Positions 1 through 8,483 of a DNA stretch of 64,000 nucleotides are shown piece by piece. Both the position numbers and the translations under genes were made by a program. Numbering within the stretch: position 1 is the first letter of the stretch; every line of letters begins with the position of its first letter. The notes beneath the pieces were generated by a model. It searched no databases. It was not told where the DNA came from and saw only the letters and a program-made list of their open reading frames with translations. Origin of the DNA: an uncultured Myxococcales bacterium (GTDB lineage: Bacteria > Myxococcota_A > Polyangia > Polyangiales > Polyangiaceae); the NCBI GenBank assembly GCA_937949945.1, contig CALFEQ010000084.1, positions 87,045-151,044 on the forward strand, given 5' to 3'.

Positions 1-2
1 TC

Positions 3-119
3 ATGACGACGAGCCTCCTCGGGACGGGCGCGTCCGCGCCGCGCGTCCTTCGTCTCGATGATGACGGACGCTTCGTCACCGAGGCCAGGAAAGAAGGCTC
101 GCCGACGTTCGATTGCTGA
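3..119 (+). CDS. possible C-terminal end of a gene cut by the window edge
   Basis: A reading frame open at the left edge runs 38 codons to a TGA at 117-119. The visible residues (ending in GSPTFDC) have a normal mixed composition rather than the Arg/Ala-rich look of shadow frames here. An internal ATG lies at position 3, but the frame is probably the tail of a longer gene to the left. No domain can be recognised from so few residues. It is convergent with the thioredoxin-like gene that ends at 207. Confidence 0.3.
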   Translation: MTTSLLGTGASAPRVLRLDDDGRFVTEARKEGSPTFDC

Positions 120-206
120 CACCTCGACGCTGAACGTTCGCGTGACCTGGTCGACCGCGTGACCGACTCGATGGCGTGAGCGCGAAAAAGTTCGAGGGCA
201 GCGGCT

Positions 207-866
207 TCAGAGGTACCGCCGGACGATGGAGTCGAGGGCGGCGTCGCTCGTGACACCCTGGCGGATGGCGACGATCTTTCCCGTCTTCGACACGACGATC
301 AGCGTCGGCAGGTTCGCCACGCGATACTTCCGCGCGATCGCGTTGCCCTCGTCGTAGACGACCGGGAAGGTCAGGCCCTTCTTCTTCACGAAGTGCACCG
401 CGCGGTCCTCGTCGTCGCTCGTGTTGACGCCGATGACGGCCAGCCCGCGGTCTTTGTACCGCTGGGCGATCGCGTTCACGATCGGCGACTCTGCTTGGCA
501 GGGACCGCACCAGGTCGCCCAGAAGTCGAGCACGACCGTTCTGCCGCGCAGACTGCTGAGCTCGAGCTTCGTCGGCAGCGTCCCATCCGGCGTGCCGCCG
601 CCGTCGATTCCCGTCAGGGGGCCGAGGTTCTCGGCGTTCGCCAGGATGCGCGCCTCGAAGTCGGGCGCGTCCTCCTGCGTACGGAGCGAGCCCTCGCAGC
701 CCCGCGTCGCCCGCGGGACCAGCGCGAAGCCGGCCGCGAGCGCCGCGACGACGAGCGCCGCGCGGATGCCCTTCGAGCGGCTCTCCGTCGCGCTCGCCGC
801 GGTCGAGCTCGTTCCCGACGCCTTCTCGTCGGCCGAGGCCACCGTGGTCCCGCTGTCTTCGGCCAT
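207..866 (-). CDS. TlpA-like membrane-anchored thioredoxin-fold protein
   Basis: Predicted extracytoplasmic thiol-disulfide oxidoreductase of the TlpA/ResA/AhpC-TSA type, 219 aa. A Ser/Thr/Ala-rich N-terminus of about 33 residues precedes one hydrophobic segment (about 35-52), which acts as membrane anchor or uncleaved signal. The thioredoxin fold follows from about residue 68, with the redox motif WATWCGPC (Cys120 and Cys123) and a cis-proline in NLPTL. TlpA-like proteins reduce apo-cytochromes or other exported cysteine proteins; which substrate applies here is unknown. The start at 866 is chosen because GGAGG sits 6 nt upstream; an in-frame ATG at 881 lacks such a site. It lies 86 nt after the histidine kinase gene on the same strand and may be co-transcribed with it. 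Confidence 0.9.
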   Translation of the reverse strand: MAEDSGTTVASADEKASGTSSTAASATESRSKGIRAALVVAALAAGFALVPRATRGCEGSLRTQEDAPDFEARILANAENLGPLTGIDGGGTPDGTLPTKLELSSLRGRTVVLDFWATWCGPCQAESPIVNAIAQRYKDRGLAVIGVNTSDDEDRAVHFVKKKGLTFPVVYDEGNAIARKYRVANLPTLIVVSKTGKIVAIRQGVTSDAALDSIVRRYL

Positions 867-952
867 GGTCGCCCTCCACATAGCAAGCGGCGTCCCGAGG
901 CGCCACGACCGAAGCGGGGAGGCGAGGGGCGCGGCGTCCTGCCGGCCGACGG

Positions 953-2641
953 TCACGCGTCGGCCCCGGTCTCGACCCCTTGCTTCTTGGCGTGCTCGCG
1001 GGCCTCGCTGGCCGCCTTCGCGATCGAGAGGATCTTCGTGCCGGGGAGGTGGATGACGAAGCGTGCCCCGCCGAGGCGCGTGCTCTTCCGAGCTTCGATC
1101 TCGCCGCCGTGCTCGACCACGATCTTCTTCACGATCGCGAGGCCGAGGCCGGTGCCGTCGGCCTTCGTCGTGAAGTAGGGATCGAAGATGCGCGCGCGCA
1201 TCGAGGCGGCGATCCCCGGCCCGTCGTCCTCGACTTCGATGCGGGCGCCGTCGCCTTCGCGGCTCGCGCTCACGATCACGCGGCCGATCACCTCGCCGGC
1301 CGACGCATCGGCCGGCCGCGAGCCGAGGGCGTGGTGATCGCGGATCGCTTGCACGGCGTTCCGGACGAGGTTCACGAGGACGCGCCGGAGCATCTGCCGA
1401 TCGAACGCGGCCATCAGCGGCTCGTCCGGGACCTCCCACTTGATCTCGACGTTCTGCGCCACGATGGGCTCGGCGTCCGCCGTCCCTTCGCCGAGCGAAG
1501 GGTCCTCGAGGTGGCCGAGCTGGTTCTCGCAGTCGCGCAGGAAGCTCGCGAGGTCCGCCTCCTTCAGCTCCGCCTGCGGAAGGCGCGCGAAGTTGGAGAA
1601 GTTGCCGACGAGACGGCGCAGCGTCCCGACCTCCTCCTCGACGATCTCGAGCGTGGTGTCGAGCAGCGCGCGGTAGTTCGGGTCGTCGCCGGTGTACTTG
1701 CGGTGGCACTCCTGGACGGCGAGCTGGATCGGCGTGAGCGGGTTCTTGATCTCGTGCGCGAGGCGCTGCGCCATGTCCTGCCACGCGCCGATCCGTTGGA
1801 GGAACTCGATGCGCGCGCGCGACTGCGCCATCTCGCCGATCATGCGGTTGAAGTTCCGAGCGAGATCCGTGAGCTCGTCGGAGCCCGTCACGGGGACGCG
1901 CACCGAGAGATCTCCTTCGGCGACCAGGTTGATCGCAGCGGACAAGCGGTTGATGCGTCGCGTGACGCCGCGCGCGAGCAGGATGCCGAGCGGCACGGTG
2001 AGCACCAGCGTCACGCCGAGGAGGAGCGCGAAGACGTCGAGATAGCCCTCGTAGACCTCGTCGCGGGAAGCCTCGAGCTGGTGATAGATCTTCACGACCT
2101 CACCGGCGCTCTCGAGCTCGTCGAGGCGCTTGCTCGAGACCGCGAACGTGGCGACCAGCATCGGTGCGTCGGGGTCGTCCGCGAGCGCGCGCCGGACCTC
2201 GAGGCTCCGCTCCTTCGACGTGTCGACGGGGCGACCGCGATCCCGGCGCGCGATCACGCGCCCCTCCGCGTCTTGCACCTCCAGCGTGACGAGGTCGGGG
2301 AAGCTCGGAAAGACCACGTCGAGCTCGGCCTCGAGCGTCTCGATGTTCCGTTTCGTCGCCGCCTCGCGGAGGGTCGGATCGGCGGCGATCGCCACGGTCT
2401 GGTACTTGAGGGCGTCTTTGACCGCCTTGACGTAATCCTTGTAGACGTCGACGCCGCGATCGAGCTGCCGGCCGATCTCGGGCGTGTACCAGACGGCGGC
2501 AGCGCGTCGGAACATCTGCGTCCCGAGATAGAGGGCGACGCCGAGCGGCACCATCGTCGTGACCAGGATCACGACGGCGAGCCGGCGCTCGGTCTTGCCG
2601 ACGAGCAGGTCACGGATCCAAAAGCGCGCTCTTCGCTTCAC
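953..2641 (-). CDS. NtrY-like membrane sensor histidine kinase
   Basis: Two-component sensor kinase of about 562 aa. Order: short cytoplasmic N-terminus, membrane segment about 22-42, extracytoplasmic sensor region to about 200, second membrane segment about 204-225, HAMP linker to about 275, HisKA with phosphoacceptor H-box LAHEIKNPLTP (His near 296), then HATPase_c with N-box NLVRNAVQAI, G1 box DDGPGI and G2 box GTGLGLAIVKK. The HEIKNPLTPIQ form of the H-box is characteristic of NtrY-type kinases. The start is a GTG at 2641 that overlaps the TGA of the preceding gene as GTGA, after a G-rich ribosome site; a GTG 9 nt upstream is possible. No response regulator is adjacent, so the partner is unknown. 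The NtrC-type regulator at 26786 is a candidate by family only. Confidence 0.93.
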   Translation of the reverse strand: MKRRARFWIRDLLVGKTERRLAVVILVTTMVPLGVALYLGTQMFRRAAAVWYTPEIGRQLDRGVDVYKDYVKAVKDALKYQTVAIAADPTLREAATKRNIETLEAELDVVFPSFPDLVTLEVQDAEGRVIARRDRGRPVDTSKERSLEVRRALADDPDAPMLVATFAVSSKRLDELESAGEVVKIYHQLEASRDEVYEGYLDVFALLLGVTLVLTVPLGILLARGVTRRINRLSAAINLVAEGDLSVRVPVTGSDELTDLARNFNRMIGEMAQSRARIEFLQRIGAWQDMAQRLAHEIKNPLTPIQLAVQECHRKYTGDDPNYRALLDTTLEIVEEEVGTLRRLVGNFSNFARLPQAELKEADLASFLRDCENQLGHLEDPSLGEGTADAEPIVAQNVEIKWEVPDEPLMAAFDRQMLRRVLVNLVRNAVQAIRDHHALGSRPADASAGEVIGRVIVSASREGDGARIEVEDDGPGIAASMRARIFDPYFTTKADGTGLGLAIVKKIVVEHGGEIEARKSTRLGGARFVIHLPGTKILSIAKAASEAREHAKKQGVETGADA

Positions 2642-3621
2642 GGCCCCCACCAGAGCATCTCGATCGCGGCCGTACTCCCATCACGCGAGAGGACGACCTC
2701 GATCTTCTGCTCGGTCCCCTCTCCTTTCACGCGCAGGATCGGAGCCGGGAACGGGTCGCACGGCCAGAACGCCGCCTTCTCGAAGCCGGCCTTCGTCAAC
2801 CAGAACGCGTGCAGCCCGTGCTTGGTCGGGCCGGCGATCACGAGCATGCGCCCGCCGCCGACGAGCGCGAACGAGAGGTGCTCGAACCCGTATTCGGCGA
2901 AGCGCTCGGGCGAGGGGAACGCCTCCCCGAGATCACGCAGCTCCGGCAGGTGCGCGCGCAGGTACTTGTGCAGCGTGTCGTACCGGACCTTCGACAGACG
3001 CGGCAGCTCGCGCTCGGGCGGCGCGAGGATCGGCAGATCCTCCGGGCGCGCGCACGGGACCTCGACGTACGCGCGGTACCGATCCGCGAGCGTCGCGTGG
3101 ACCGGGCCCTCCTCGGTACGAGGTGCGTCCGGCGCGGGGTCGGCGAGGGATTTGAGCCACCAGTGGAAGACGGGCAGCTCGGCCTCGCCGGCACGCGACC
3201 GGAGGCGCACGACGCTCTCCCAGAGCGGCCGCCGCACCGACCACACGCCGCCGTGCGAGCGGACGATGCACGAGCCGACGTAGGCAGCCCCGTGGACGAC
3301 GACGTTGAAGAGCGCGTTGTTCGCGGTGCCCTTCGGCCCTTCGGCGAGGAGCCGATCGCGTCGCTCGGGGGTGAGCGCAGCGCTCAATCGATGCACGCTC
3401 GCGTCGGAGTAGTCGAGGCCGAGCGTGTCCGCGGGGACGCCGAGAACGGCGGGCGCCTTCTCGACGAAGATGCGCGCGGCATCGTCGAGGTGCGCCAGGA
3501 TGCTCGGGTTGTTCGCCGGGTTCGCGTCTTCGCGGCGCGCACGGGCGAGGTCGCTCTTCGCGTCTTCCGGATAGAGCGGGAAGAAGACATCGCGGAAGAG
3601 CGTCTCGACCGTGACGGGCAT
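2638..3621 (-). CDS. uncharacterised 327-aa protein, likely cytoplasmic
   Basis: I do not recognise the family. The protein is 327 aa with no signal peptide or membrane segment. It has many aromatic and charged residues, a central stretch with FNVVVHGAAYVGSCIV, and a C-terminal part that reads as beta strands (GFEHLSFALVGGGRMLVI, ending IEMLWWGP). The start ATG at 3621 is supported by GAGGAAA about 5 nt upstream. The stop overlaps the start of the histidine kinase (GTGA), so the two are probably translationally coupled, and the gene lies 12 nt after the DUF4388/TPR gene. This context suggests a role tied to that signalling operon, perhaps an accessory or output protein, but no function can be assigned. 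Confidence 0.8.
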   Translation of the reverse strand: MPVTVETLFRDVFFPLYPEDAKSDLARARREDANPANNPSILAHLDDAARIFVEKAPAVLGVPADTLGLDYSDASVHRLSAALTPERRDRLLAEGPKGTANNALFNVVVHGAAYVGSCIVRSHGGVWSVRRPLWESVVRLRSRAGEAELPVFHWWLKSLADPAPDAPRTEEGPVHATLADRYRAYVEVPCARPEDLPILAPPERELPRLSKVRYDTLHKYLRAHLPELRDLGEAFPSPERFAEYGFEHLSFALVGGGRMLVIAGPTKHGLHAFWLTKAGFEKAAFWPCDPFPAPILRVKGEGTEQKIEVVLSRDGSTAAIEMLWWGP

Positions 3622-3633
3622 CGGTTTCCTCGG

Positions 3634-6153
3634 TCAATCGACTTGGAGGGTGCCGCCGCACGGGATGTTCATCACCCGCGTCTTGCCGGTGCTCCCGATC
3701 TTCACGCGGCGCGTTCCGCACGGGACCGTCAGCGGGCGACCGCCCTCGCCGACGATGCGCCCGTCGATGTAGACCCGGCGGCCCCAGGCCTTCGTCTTCA
3801 GGATGCCCGTCGTCGGAGGCTTGCCGCTCGCGGCCTGCGACGGAGCCGACGCCACGCTCGCGCTCGCGGGTGGCGCGCTCGCCGTCGCCGGCGGCGCTTC
3901 GGTCGGCGGCGGCGGCGGCTCTGCCGAGGTCGTCTCCGACGGAACCGGGGCCTCCGCGGAGCTCGCGGTCGCCGTCGAGAGCGTGCTCGCCGCGCCGTCG
4001 TCGCTCGACTCTTCGTCGCGCGAGCCGAGGAAGTAGAAGATCGCGGCCGTCGCGGCGAGCGACACGACCCAGGCGCCTACGATGGCGATGACGCGCCTGC
4101 GCCGCGGCCGGAGGGCCTCGTCGCTTCCCATCGCCATCGCGAACGCGGGCGCGGCGGGCGGGACCTCGGTGCCGAAGGCGCCGGGGACGACCGGCGGGCC
4201 CGCAGGCGGTTGCCACGACGGCGGCCCATGGACCGCGGGCGCGGGCACCGCAGGCGCGGGGACGCCGGGCGCGGGGACGCCGGGCGCGGGCGGCGGCTCG
4301 TGCGGACCGGACGCGGGCGGCGGCATCGGGGCCGACGGCGCTCGAGGCAGGGCTGCCGTCACCATCGGTGGTGCGGGCTCCGCCGGGCACGGCGCCGCGG
4401 GAGGCAACGGCGGCGGCTTGGGCACGGCCGCGGTGACCTCGCCGTCGGGAGTCGGGATGGCCGGCGGAGCGGGCGCGCCCTCCCACGTCTCGTCGGGCGT
4501 CGACCCGACCCGGGGCTCCACCCGCAGCCCGCCGTACGGCGTCGCCGCCGTCAGGCCGGTCGTCGACGTCTTGCGTCCCCCCGTCGTGTCGCGCGGGCTC
4601 TTCGACGCCGGGTCGGGCGGCAGGTACAGCAGCGGCACGAGCTCGTCGAGCGGCGTGTCGAGCCCGCCGCGCTCGTTTCGGCGCGCGGCGAGATCGATCT
4701 TCGAGGACGGCCTCCTCGGCTTGTTGCCCGCGCGGGCTGCGAGGAGCTGCGCGAGCCGCGAAGCGTCGACGAGCTTCGGATCGAGCTCCGCGGCGCGACG
4801 GAAGAAGCGGAGCGCCGCCTCGTCCTTGCCGTCGTGCATCGCGCAGTGCCCGAGGATGGAGAGGCCGAGCTCGCAGTCGCGGTTCTCGCGGACGACCGCC
4901 GCCGCGAGCGTCTGGAGCTCGCGCCTTCGCTCGTCGACCTTGAACCAGTCGTTGACGAGCATCTGCGCCCACTTGACGTACAGCTCGTACTCGCGCACCT
5001 CCGGGCAGAGCTCGACCGCGCGATGAAGCCCCGGCAGCGCGCGCTCCGCCTCCTCCGCGCGGAGGTGGAGGCGTCCTTGGTGGAACGCCGACTCCGCCAT
5101 CAGGCGGCGCTCCTCGTCGTTTCGAGGATCGGGCCATCGCTTGCGCCTACCCGCCTTGCGGCTGTCGAGCTCGCTCTTGAGGCGCTCGAAGGCCTTGCGC
5201 GCGCGCTCGAGGGCGTCGTCGTCCGCGGGCCCCAGACGCTCTCGCGTCGGACGACGCGGCGGGGCGACGGGTTGGGCGACGGCGAGCGTGGGCGACGAGT
5301 GCGTCGGCTCGCGTCCCATCCGGCTCGCCTCGGCGATCGCCTGAACGGGCGCGCGCACGGTGATCTCCGTCTGGTCTGCGCGCGCGCTTCGAGACGTGCG
5401 GAAGCCGGGAGGGACCGCGCGGCTGCTCTGGCGCGCGCCCGTCGGCGTCGTGCGCAGCTCGACGCCGCCGCCGAGGACCAAGGCCCCGACGAGCGGCATG
5501 ACGTCCATCGAGGCCGACTTCGAGAAGATGAAGTGCAGTGACGAGGTGCCGTCGAGGTCGCGGAGCACGGCGGCTTCGTCCTTCGACAGCTCGAACTCCT
5601 CGGCGATCACGTCCTCGGGCGCGACGATCTCCGGGTACCGGTTCTCGCCCAGCGCGAGCACGGTCTCGAGCCGTCGCTCCGGCAAACGAGCCGCGGCCTC
5701 GACCAGCAACGGGCGGGTGCGCACGACGTACGAGCCGACCTCGTCGACGCGAGGATCGTTCTTCGCGAACCTCCACGCGCTCGTGCCGCGATGGATGCAG
5801 CCCGCGATCTTCTCCTTCACCTGCTGCGTCAGGGCGAGCTCCAGCTCGTCGGCCGTCATGAAGCCGTACTCGACGAGGACCTCTCCGAAGCGGACACGCT
5901 GACCGTCCACGAGGGCGTCCGTCATCCGGCGGATCACGGCCGCGACGTGCTCCTCCGTGAGTCGGCCGCTCCGGATGAGGACGCGACCGAGCGTCTCACC
6001 GAGCGTCCCTCCGTCGGCGAAGACGATCTCGCCCGCTCGGAAGTAGACGCGCGTGGTCACGCCGTGGGCGGTCAGCTCGAGCACCCCCGTCGCGCCGCTC
6101 TTCTCGAGAGCGAGCAAGGGCTCGATGACCGATCCGGTACCGGAGCTCTCCAC
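3634..6153 (-). CDS. DUF4388 (PATAN)-TPR protein with proline-rich linker and one membrane segment
   Basis: A modular 839-aa protein. The N-terminus (about 8-130) has the DUF4388/PATAN look common in myxobacterial and other deltaproteobacterial signalling proteins (GATGVLELT, then VYFRAGEIVFADGG, GETLGRVLIRSGRLTEE). A region about 340-480 has helical pairs like tetratricopeptide repeats (ALRFFRRAAELDPKLVDAS). A long Pro/Ala/Gly linker (about 540-675, with PAPGVPAPGV repeats) leads to one hydrophobic segment near 690-712, then a Ser/Thr/Pro stretch. The short C-terminal domain resembles a PEGA/TonB-like beta module (WGRRVYIDGRIVGEGG). The layout implies cytoplasmic sensing or scaffolding joined to an extracytoplasmic wall- or protein-binding tip. 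It is first in the minus-strand set leading to the histidine kinase. The PEGA-like call is tentative. Confidence 0.85.
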   Translation of the reverse strand: MESSGTGSVIEPLLALEKSGATGVLELTAHGVTTRVYFRAGEIVFADGGTLGETLGRVLIRSGRLTEEHVAAVIRRMTDALVDGQRVRFGEVLVEYGFMTADELELALTQQVKEKIAGCIHRGTSAWRFAKNDPRVDEVGSYVVRTRPLLVEAAARLPERRLETVLALGENRYPEIVAPEDVIAEEFELSKDEAAVLRDLDGTSSLHFIFSKSASMDVMPLVGALVLGGGVELRTTPTGARQSSRAVPPGFRTSRSARADQTEITVRAPVQAIAEASRMGREPTHSSPTLAVAQPVAPPRRPTRERLGPADDDALERARKAFERLKSELDSRKAGRRKRWPDPRNDEERRLMAESAFHQGRLHLRAEEAERALPGLHRAVELCPEVREYELYVKWAQMLVNDWFKVDERRRELQTLAAAVVRENRDCELGLSILGHCAMHDGKDEAALRFFRRAAELDPKLVDASRLAQLLAARAGNKPRRPSSKIDLAARRNERGGLDTPLDELVPLLYLPPDPASKSPRDTTGGRKTSTTGLTAATPYGGLRVEPRVGSTPDETWEGAPAPPAIPTPDGEVTAAVPKPPPLPPAAPCPAEPAPPMVTAALPRAPSAPMPPPASGPHEPPPAPGVPAPGVPAPAVPAPAVHGPPSWQPPAGPPVVPGAFGTEVPPAAPAFAMAMGSDEALRPRRRRVIAIVGAWVVSLAATAAIFYFLGSRDEESSDDGAASTLSTATASSAEAPVPSETTSAEPPPPPTEAPPATASAPPASASVASAPSQAASGKPPTTGILKTKAWGRRVYIDGRIVGEGGRPLTVPCGTRRVKIGSTGKTRVMNIPCGGTLQVD

Positions 6154-6224
6154 ATGTTCAGATCAGCCCTCGTCCGCGTCGAATGCAAGAGCAGCGACGC
6201 TTCGGGCGCGCTAGCGTAGGGAGC

Positions 6225-7211
6225 GTGCTCACGCCTGACGTGCGCTTCGAAGGTTGGACGACCGAGACGTGGACGCGCTTTCTGCACTTATGGAAGCCGC
6301 GGGCCACGCCGGATCGCGAGCCGACGCGCCCGCGCGGCGGCGTCATCGCGATCCACGAAGACGGACGGCTTCGCAAGCTCCTCCATACGCGAACGGGACG
6401 CCTCGACCCGCGCATTCCCTGGCCCGTTCCGCTGTCCGAGCTCGCCGAGAAGCATCACGCGAGCTGGGCGCTCTCGGCACGGACCGGTGCGCTCGAGGAG
6501 GTCATGGAGCGGTTCGGCGCGCGCCTCGACCGGTCGCACGACCTGACGGCGCAGTCGCTCCTGCTGGTGAACATCGTGCGGGAGATGATCGCGGAGGGCG
6601 CGATCGCGCGATGGCCGACGCGCCTCCAGGGCGTGCCTCCGCCGACCCAGGCGATGGTCCATCGCGCGCTCGACGCGATCTGCCCCGACGGTCACGCGAT
6701 GGTGCTCGGCCTGTTTCGGAACGGAGAGCTCTGGACGGCCGCGGTCGCGCGCCGGCGCGGCGTCGCGTTCGACGTCCTCGCCGGTCCGGAGGACATCCGC
6801 CTTCGAATGGGCGTCATCTCCGGCGACTGGCGGCGCGACTACCGCCACGTCGTGCGCGCGGTGGAGGAGCAGTACGCCCCGCTGGCGATGGGGTGCTTCG
6901 CCGAGGTCGATCGCTTCCGCGAGCTCCAGGTCGACCCGCGGCCTGGAGCGTGGGGGCGTGCGGCGCTCGTGCGAGACGTCGTGCTCTCGCCGATGCCCGT
7001 CGGGATCCGGCTCGCCCTCGGCGCCGACGGAGCGCGCTTCGCGTTCGAGAGCTTCCGTACGATCGCCGGCCGGAGCGACACGCTGCGTCGCCTCGAGCCG
7101 TTCATGGCGGAGGCGCGGAGGCGGCTCGGCGAGTTCGCGGGCGATCGTGACGTCTCGAGCACGCTGGGCTTCGATCCGCTCGCGGCGCTTCGCGCCTTGC
7201 TGCGTCGCTGA
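6225..7211 (+). CDS. uncharacterised 328-aa protein
   Basis: Not recognised. No signal peptide or membrane segment; mixed alpha/beta composition, rich in Arg and Ala. Conserved-looking stretches include WTRFLHLWKPRA near the N-terminus, a central DLTAQSLLLVNIVREMI and a C-terminal SSTLGFDPLAALRALLRR. The GTG at 6225 is preferred because AGGGAG lies just upstream and the protein then starts MLTPDVRFEGW; an ATG at 6183 would add 14 poorly conserved-looking residues. It is transcribed divergently from the DUF4388/TPR gene, with 71 nt between the starts, and its end faces the small lipoprotein gene across a hairpin at 7219-7237. Function unknown. Confidence 0.75.
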   Translation: MLTPDVRFEGWTTETWTRFLHLWKPRATPDREPTRPRGGVIAIHEDGRLRKLLHTRTGRLDPRIPWPVPLSELAEKHHASWALSARTGALEEVMERFGARLDRSHDLTAQSLLLVNIVREMIAEGAIARWPTRLQGVPPPTQAMVHRALDAICPDGHAMVLGLFRNGELWTAAVARRRGVAFDVLAGPEDIRLRMGVISGDWRRDYRHVVRAVEEQYAPLAMGCFAEVDRFRELQVDPRPGAWGRAALVRDVVLSPMPVGIRLALGADGARFAFESFRTIAGRSDTLRRLEPFMAEARRRLGEFAGDRDVSSTLGFDPLAALRALLRR

Positions 7212-7218
7212 AGCGTCG

Positions 7219-7237
7219 GGGATCGAATCGCGATCCC
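7219..7237. terminator. 7-bp perfect hairpin between convergent genes
   Basis: GGGATCG (7219-7225) pairs with CGATCCC (7231-7237) around a 5-nt loop. It lies between the stops of two convergent genes. There is no T-tract, so if it terminates transcription it would do so without the classic U-run, in either direction. Confidence 0.4.
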
Positions 7238-7241
7238 AGCC

Positions 7242-7634
7242 TCACTCGTCGCCGTCGCCCGCGTCGTCGGGCGGCGGGAGCGGGTTGGTGGAGCCGCCGT
7301 CGACGAGGCACGTGTCGTTGCGTTCGAGCGCGGCGAGCGCCGCCGGGCACGTCGGGTCGGTTCCCGACGCATCGAACGAGAACGGGTAAGGCGCACACAT
7401 CGTCGAGACGTACAGAGAGCGTCCGCCGTCGGCGAGGGGTTGGGCCAGGCACACGGGCGGGCATCGACCGGGCGGCTCTCCCTCGACGACGTCGACGCTC
7501 GCGCTGGTACCCAGACACCCGCGGTCCTCGACGAAGAAGCGGCCTTCGAAGACGTGAGACGGATCTCCGCACGCGTCCACGAACGCGATCGTCGCGAGTG
7601 GTACGAGGCTCAGCGCGAAGAGCCCGCGTCTCAT
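7242..7634 (-). CDS. small exported cysteine-containing protein
   Basis: A 130-aa protein with an N-terminal signal (MRRGLFALSLVPLATIAF) ending in VDACGD, a weak lipobox. The mature part has several cysteines and ends in an Asp/Gly tail (DDAGDGDE). The composition, with SerGly and Asp-rich stretches and no catalytic motif, is typical of the many small lipoproteins of myxobacteria. The start at 7634 is chosen for its GAGGGAG ribosome site and because it places Arg-Arg directly before the hydrophobic core. Function unknown. Confidence 0.65.
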   Translation of the reverse strand: MRRGLFALSLVPLATIAFVDACGDPSHVFEGRFFVEDRGCLGTSASVDVVEGEPPGRCPPVCLAQPLADGGRSLYVSTMCAPYPFSFDASGTDPTCPAALAALERNDTCLVDGGSTNPLPPPDDAGDGDE

Positions 7635-7811
7635 CGGGCTCCCTCTCGTCCGACGATCGCCGCGCGTCAAGCGGAGCGTGCACCCTGCCGTGGCGGTCGC
7701 CGCAACGGCGCTCTACGCGACGGCGAGGGCCGTTTCGGCAGAGCTCGAGCGCGACCGTGAACGACGTCGCCGATTCCGGCGCGCATGCGATGCGGCTACC
7801 ATGAGCGAATC

Positions 7812-8462
7812 GTGCCCGACACGGTCCTTGTGCTCGAGGACGATCCGATCGTCCGTCGCGGCGTCGTCCAGCAGATTGTGGCGAGCGATCGGTTCGCGGT
7901 CGTGGGCGAGGCGGCCGACGTCGCGGCGGCGCGCCGGGAGATCGAGGCGAGGAAGGCCGTCGTCGGCATCTTCGATCTCGAGCTACGTGACGGCAGCTCG
8001 CTCCCGCTCATACCGTTGGCCGTCGAGCTCGGGATGAGCGTCCTCGTGCTCACGATCTGGGACGACGACGAGCGCGTGTACCGCGCGCTCGCCGCCGGAG
8101 CGGGCGGCTACCTCCTCAAGGGCGACGCCTCCGCGGGGCGCGTGGTCGAGGCGCTCGCCGCCCTCATGGATGGGGGCGCACCGATTTCGCCGGCGATCGC
8201 GAGACGCCTTCTCGACGACCTCCGCGTGCGGACGCCTCCGAAGCGGAAGCCCGAGCCGACTTCCGTGCCGGACGTGGCGACGCTCACCGATCGGGAGCGC
8301 GAGATCATCGAGCTCTTCGCGAAGGGCGCGACGTACGAGGACGTCGCGCGACTCTTGTCGCTCAGCGTGAACACGGTCCGGCATCACGTGCGGAGCATGT
8401 ATCGGAAGCTCCACGTCTGTTCGAAGACCGAGGCGGTCACGTTGGCGTTGTCGCGGGCTTGA
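7812..8462 (+). CDS. NarL/FixJ-type response regulator
   Basis: A 216-aa two-domain regulator. The receiver domain (about 3-120) has the acidic pair EDD (about 9-11), phosphoacceptor Asp near 55 in GIFDLEL, a Thr in VLTIWD and the conserved Lys in YLLKGD. After a Lys/Pro linker the LuxR/NarL helix-turn-helix occupies about 148-212 (LTDREREIIELFAKGATYEDVA, then NTVRHHVRSMYRKLHV, each a known motif position). It should bind DNA when phosphorylated. No cognate kinase is next to it. The GTG at 7812 begins the family-typical N-terminus; an ATG at 7785 would add nine residues. Confidence 0.9.
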   Translation: MPDTVLVLEDDPIVRRGVVQQIVASDRFAVVGEAADVAAARREIEARKAVVGIFDLELRDGSSLPLIPLAVELGMSVLVLTIWDDDERVYRALAAGAGGYLLKGDASAGRVVEALAALMDGGAPISPAIARRLLDDLRVRTPPKRKPEPTSVPDVATLTDREREIIELFAKGATYEDVARLLSLSVNTVRHHVRSMYRKLHVCSKTEAVTLALSRA

Positions 8463-8483
8463 TGCGAGCCCGTCGGTACGAGC

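Noticed and set aside
980..3283. Long plus-strand frame opposite the histidine kinase and unknown gene
   Set aside because: Arg/Asp/Ala-heavy with no domain; it mirrors a well-supported minus-strand kinase with all its motifs, as expected at such GC content.
4240..4300. Tandem repeats GCGGGGACGCCGGGC suggestive of a mobile or CRISPR-type repeat
   Set aside because: They encode the Pro-Ala-Gly linker (PAPGVPAPGV) of the DUF4388/TPR protein and have no spacer structure.
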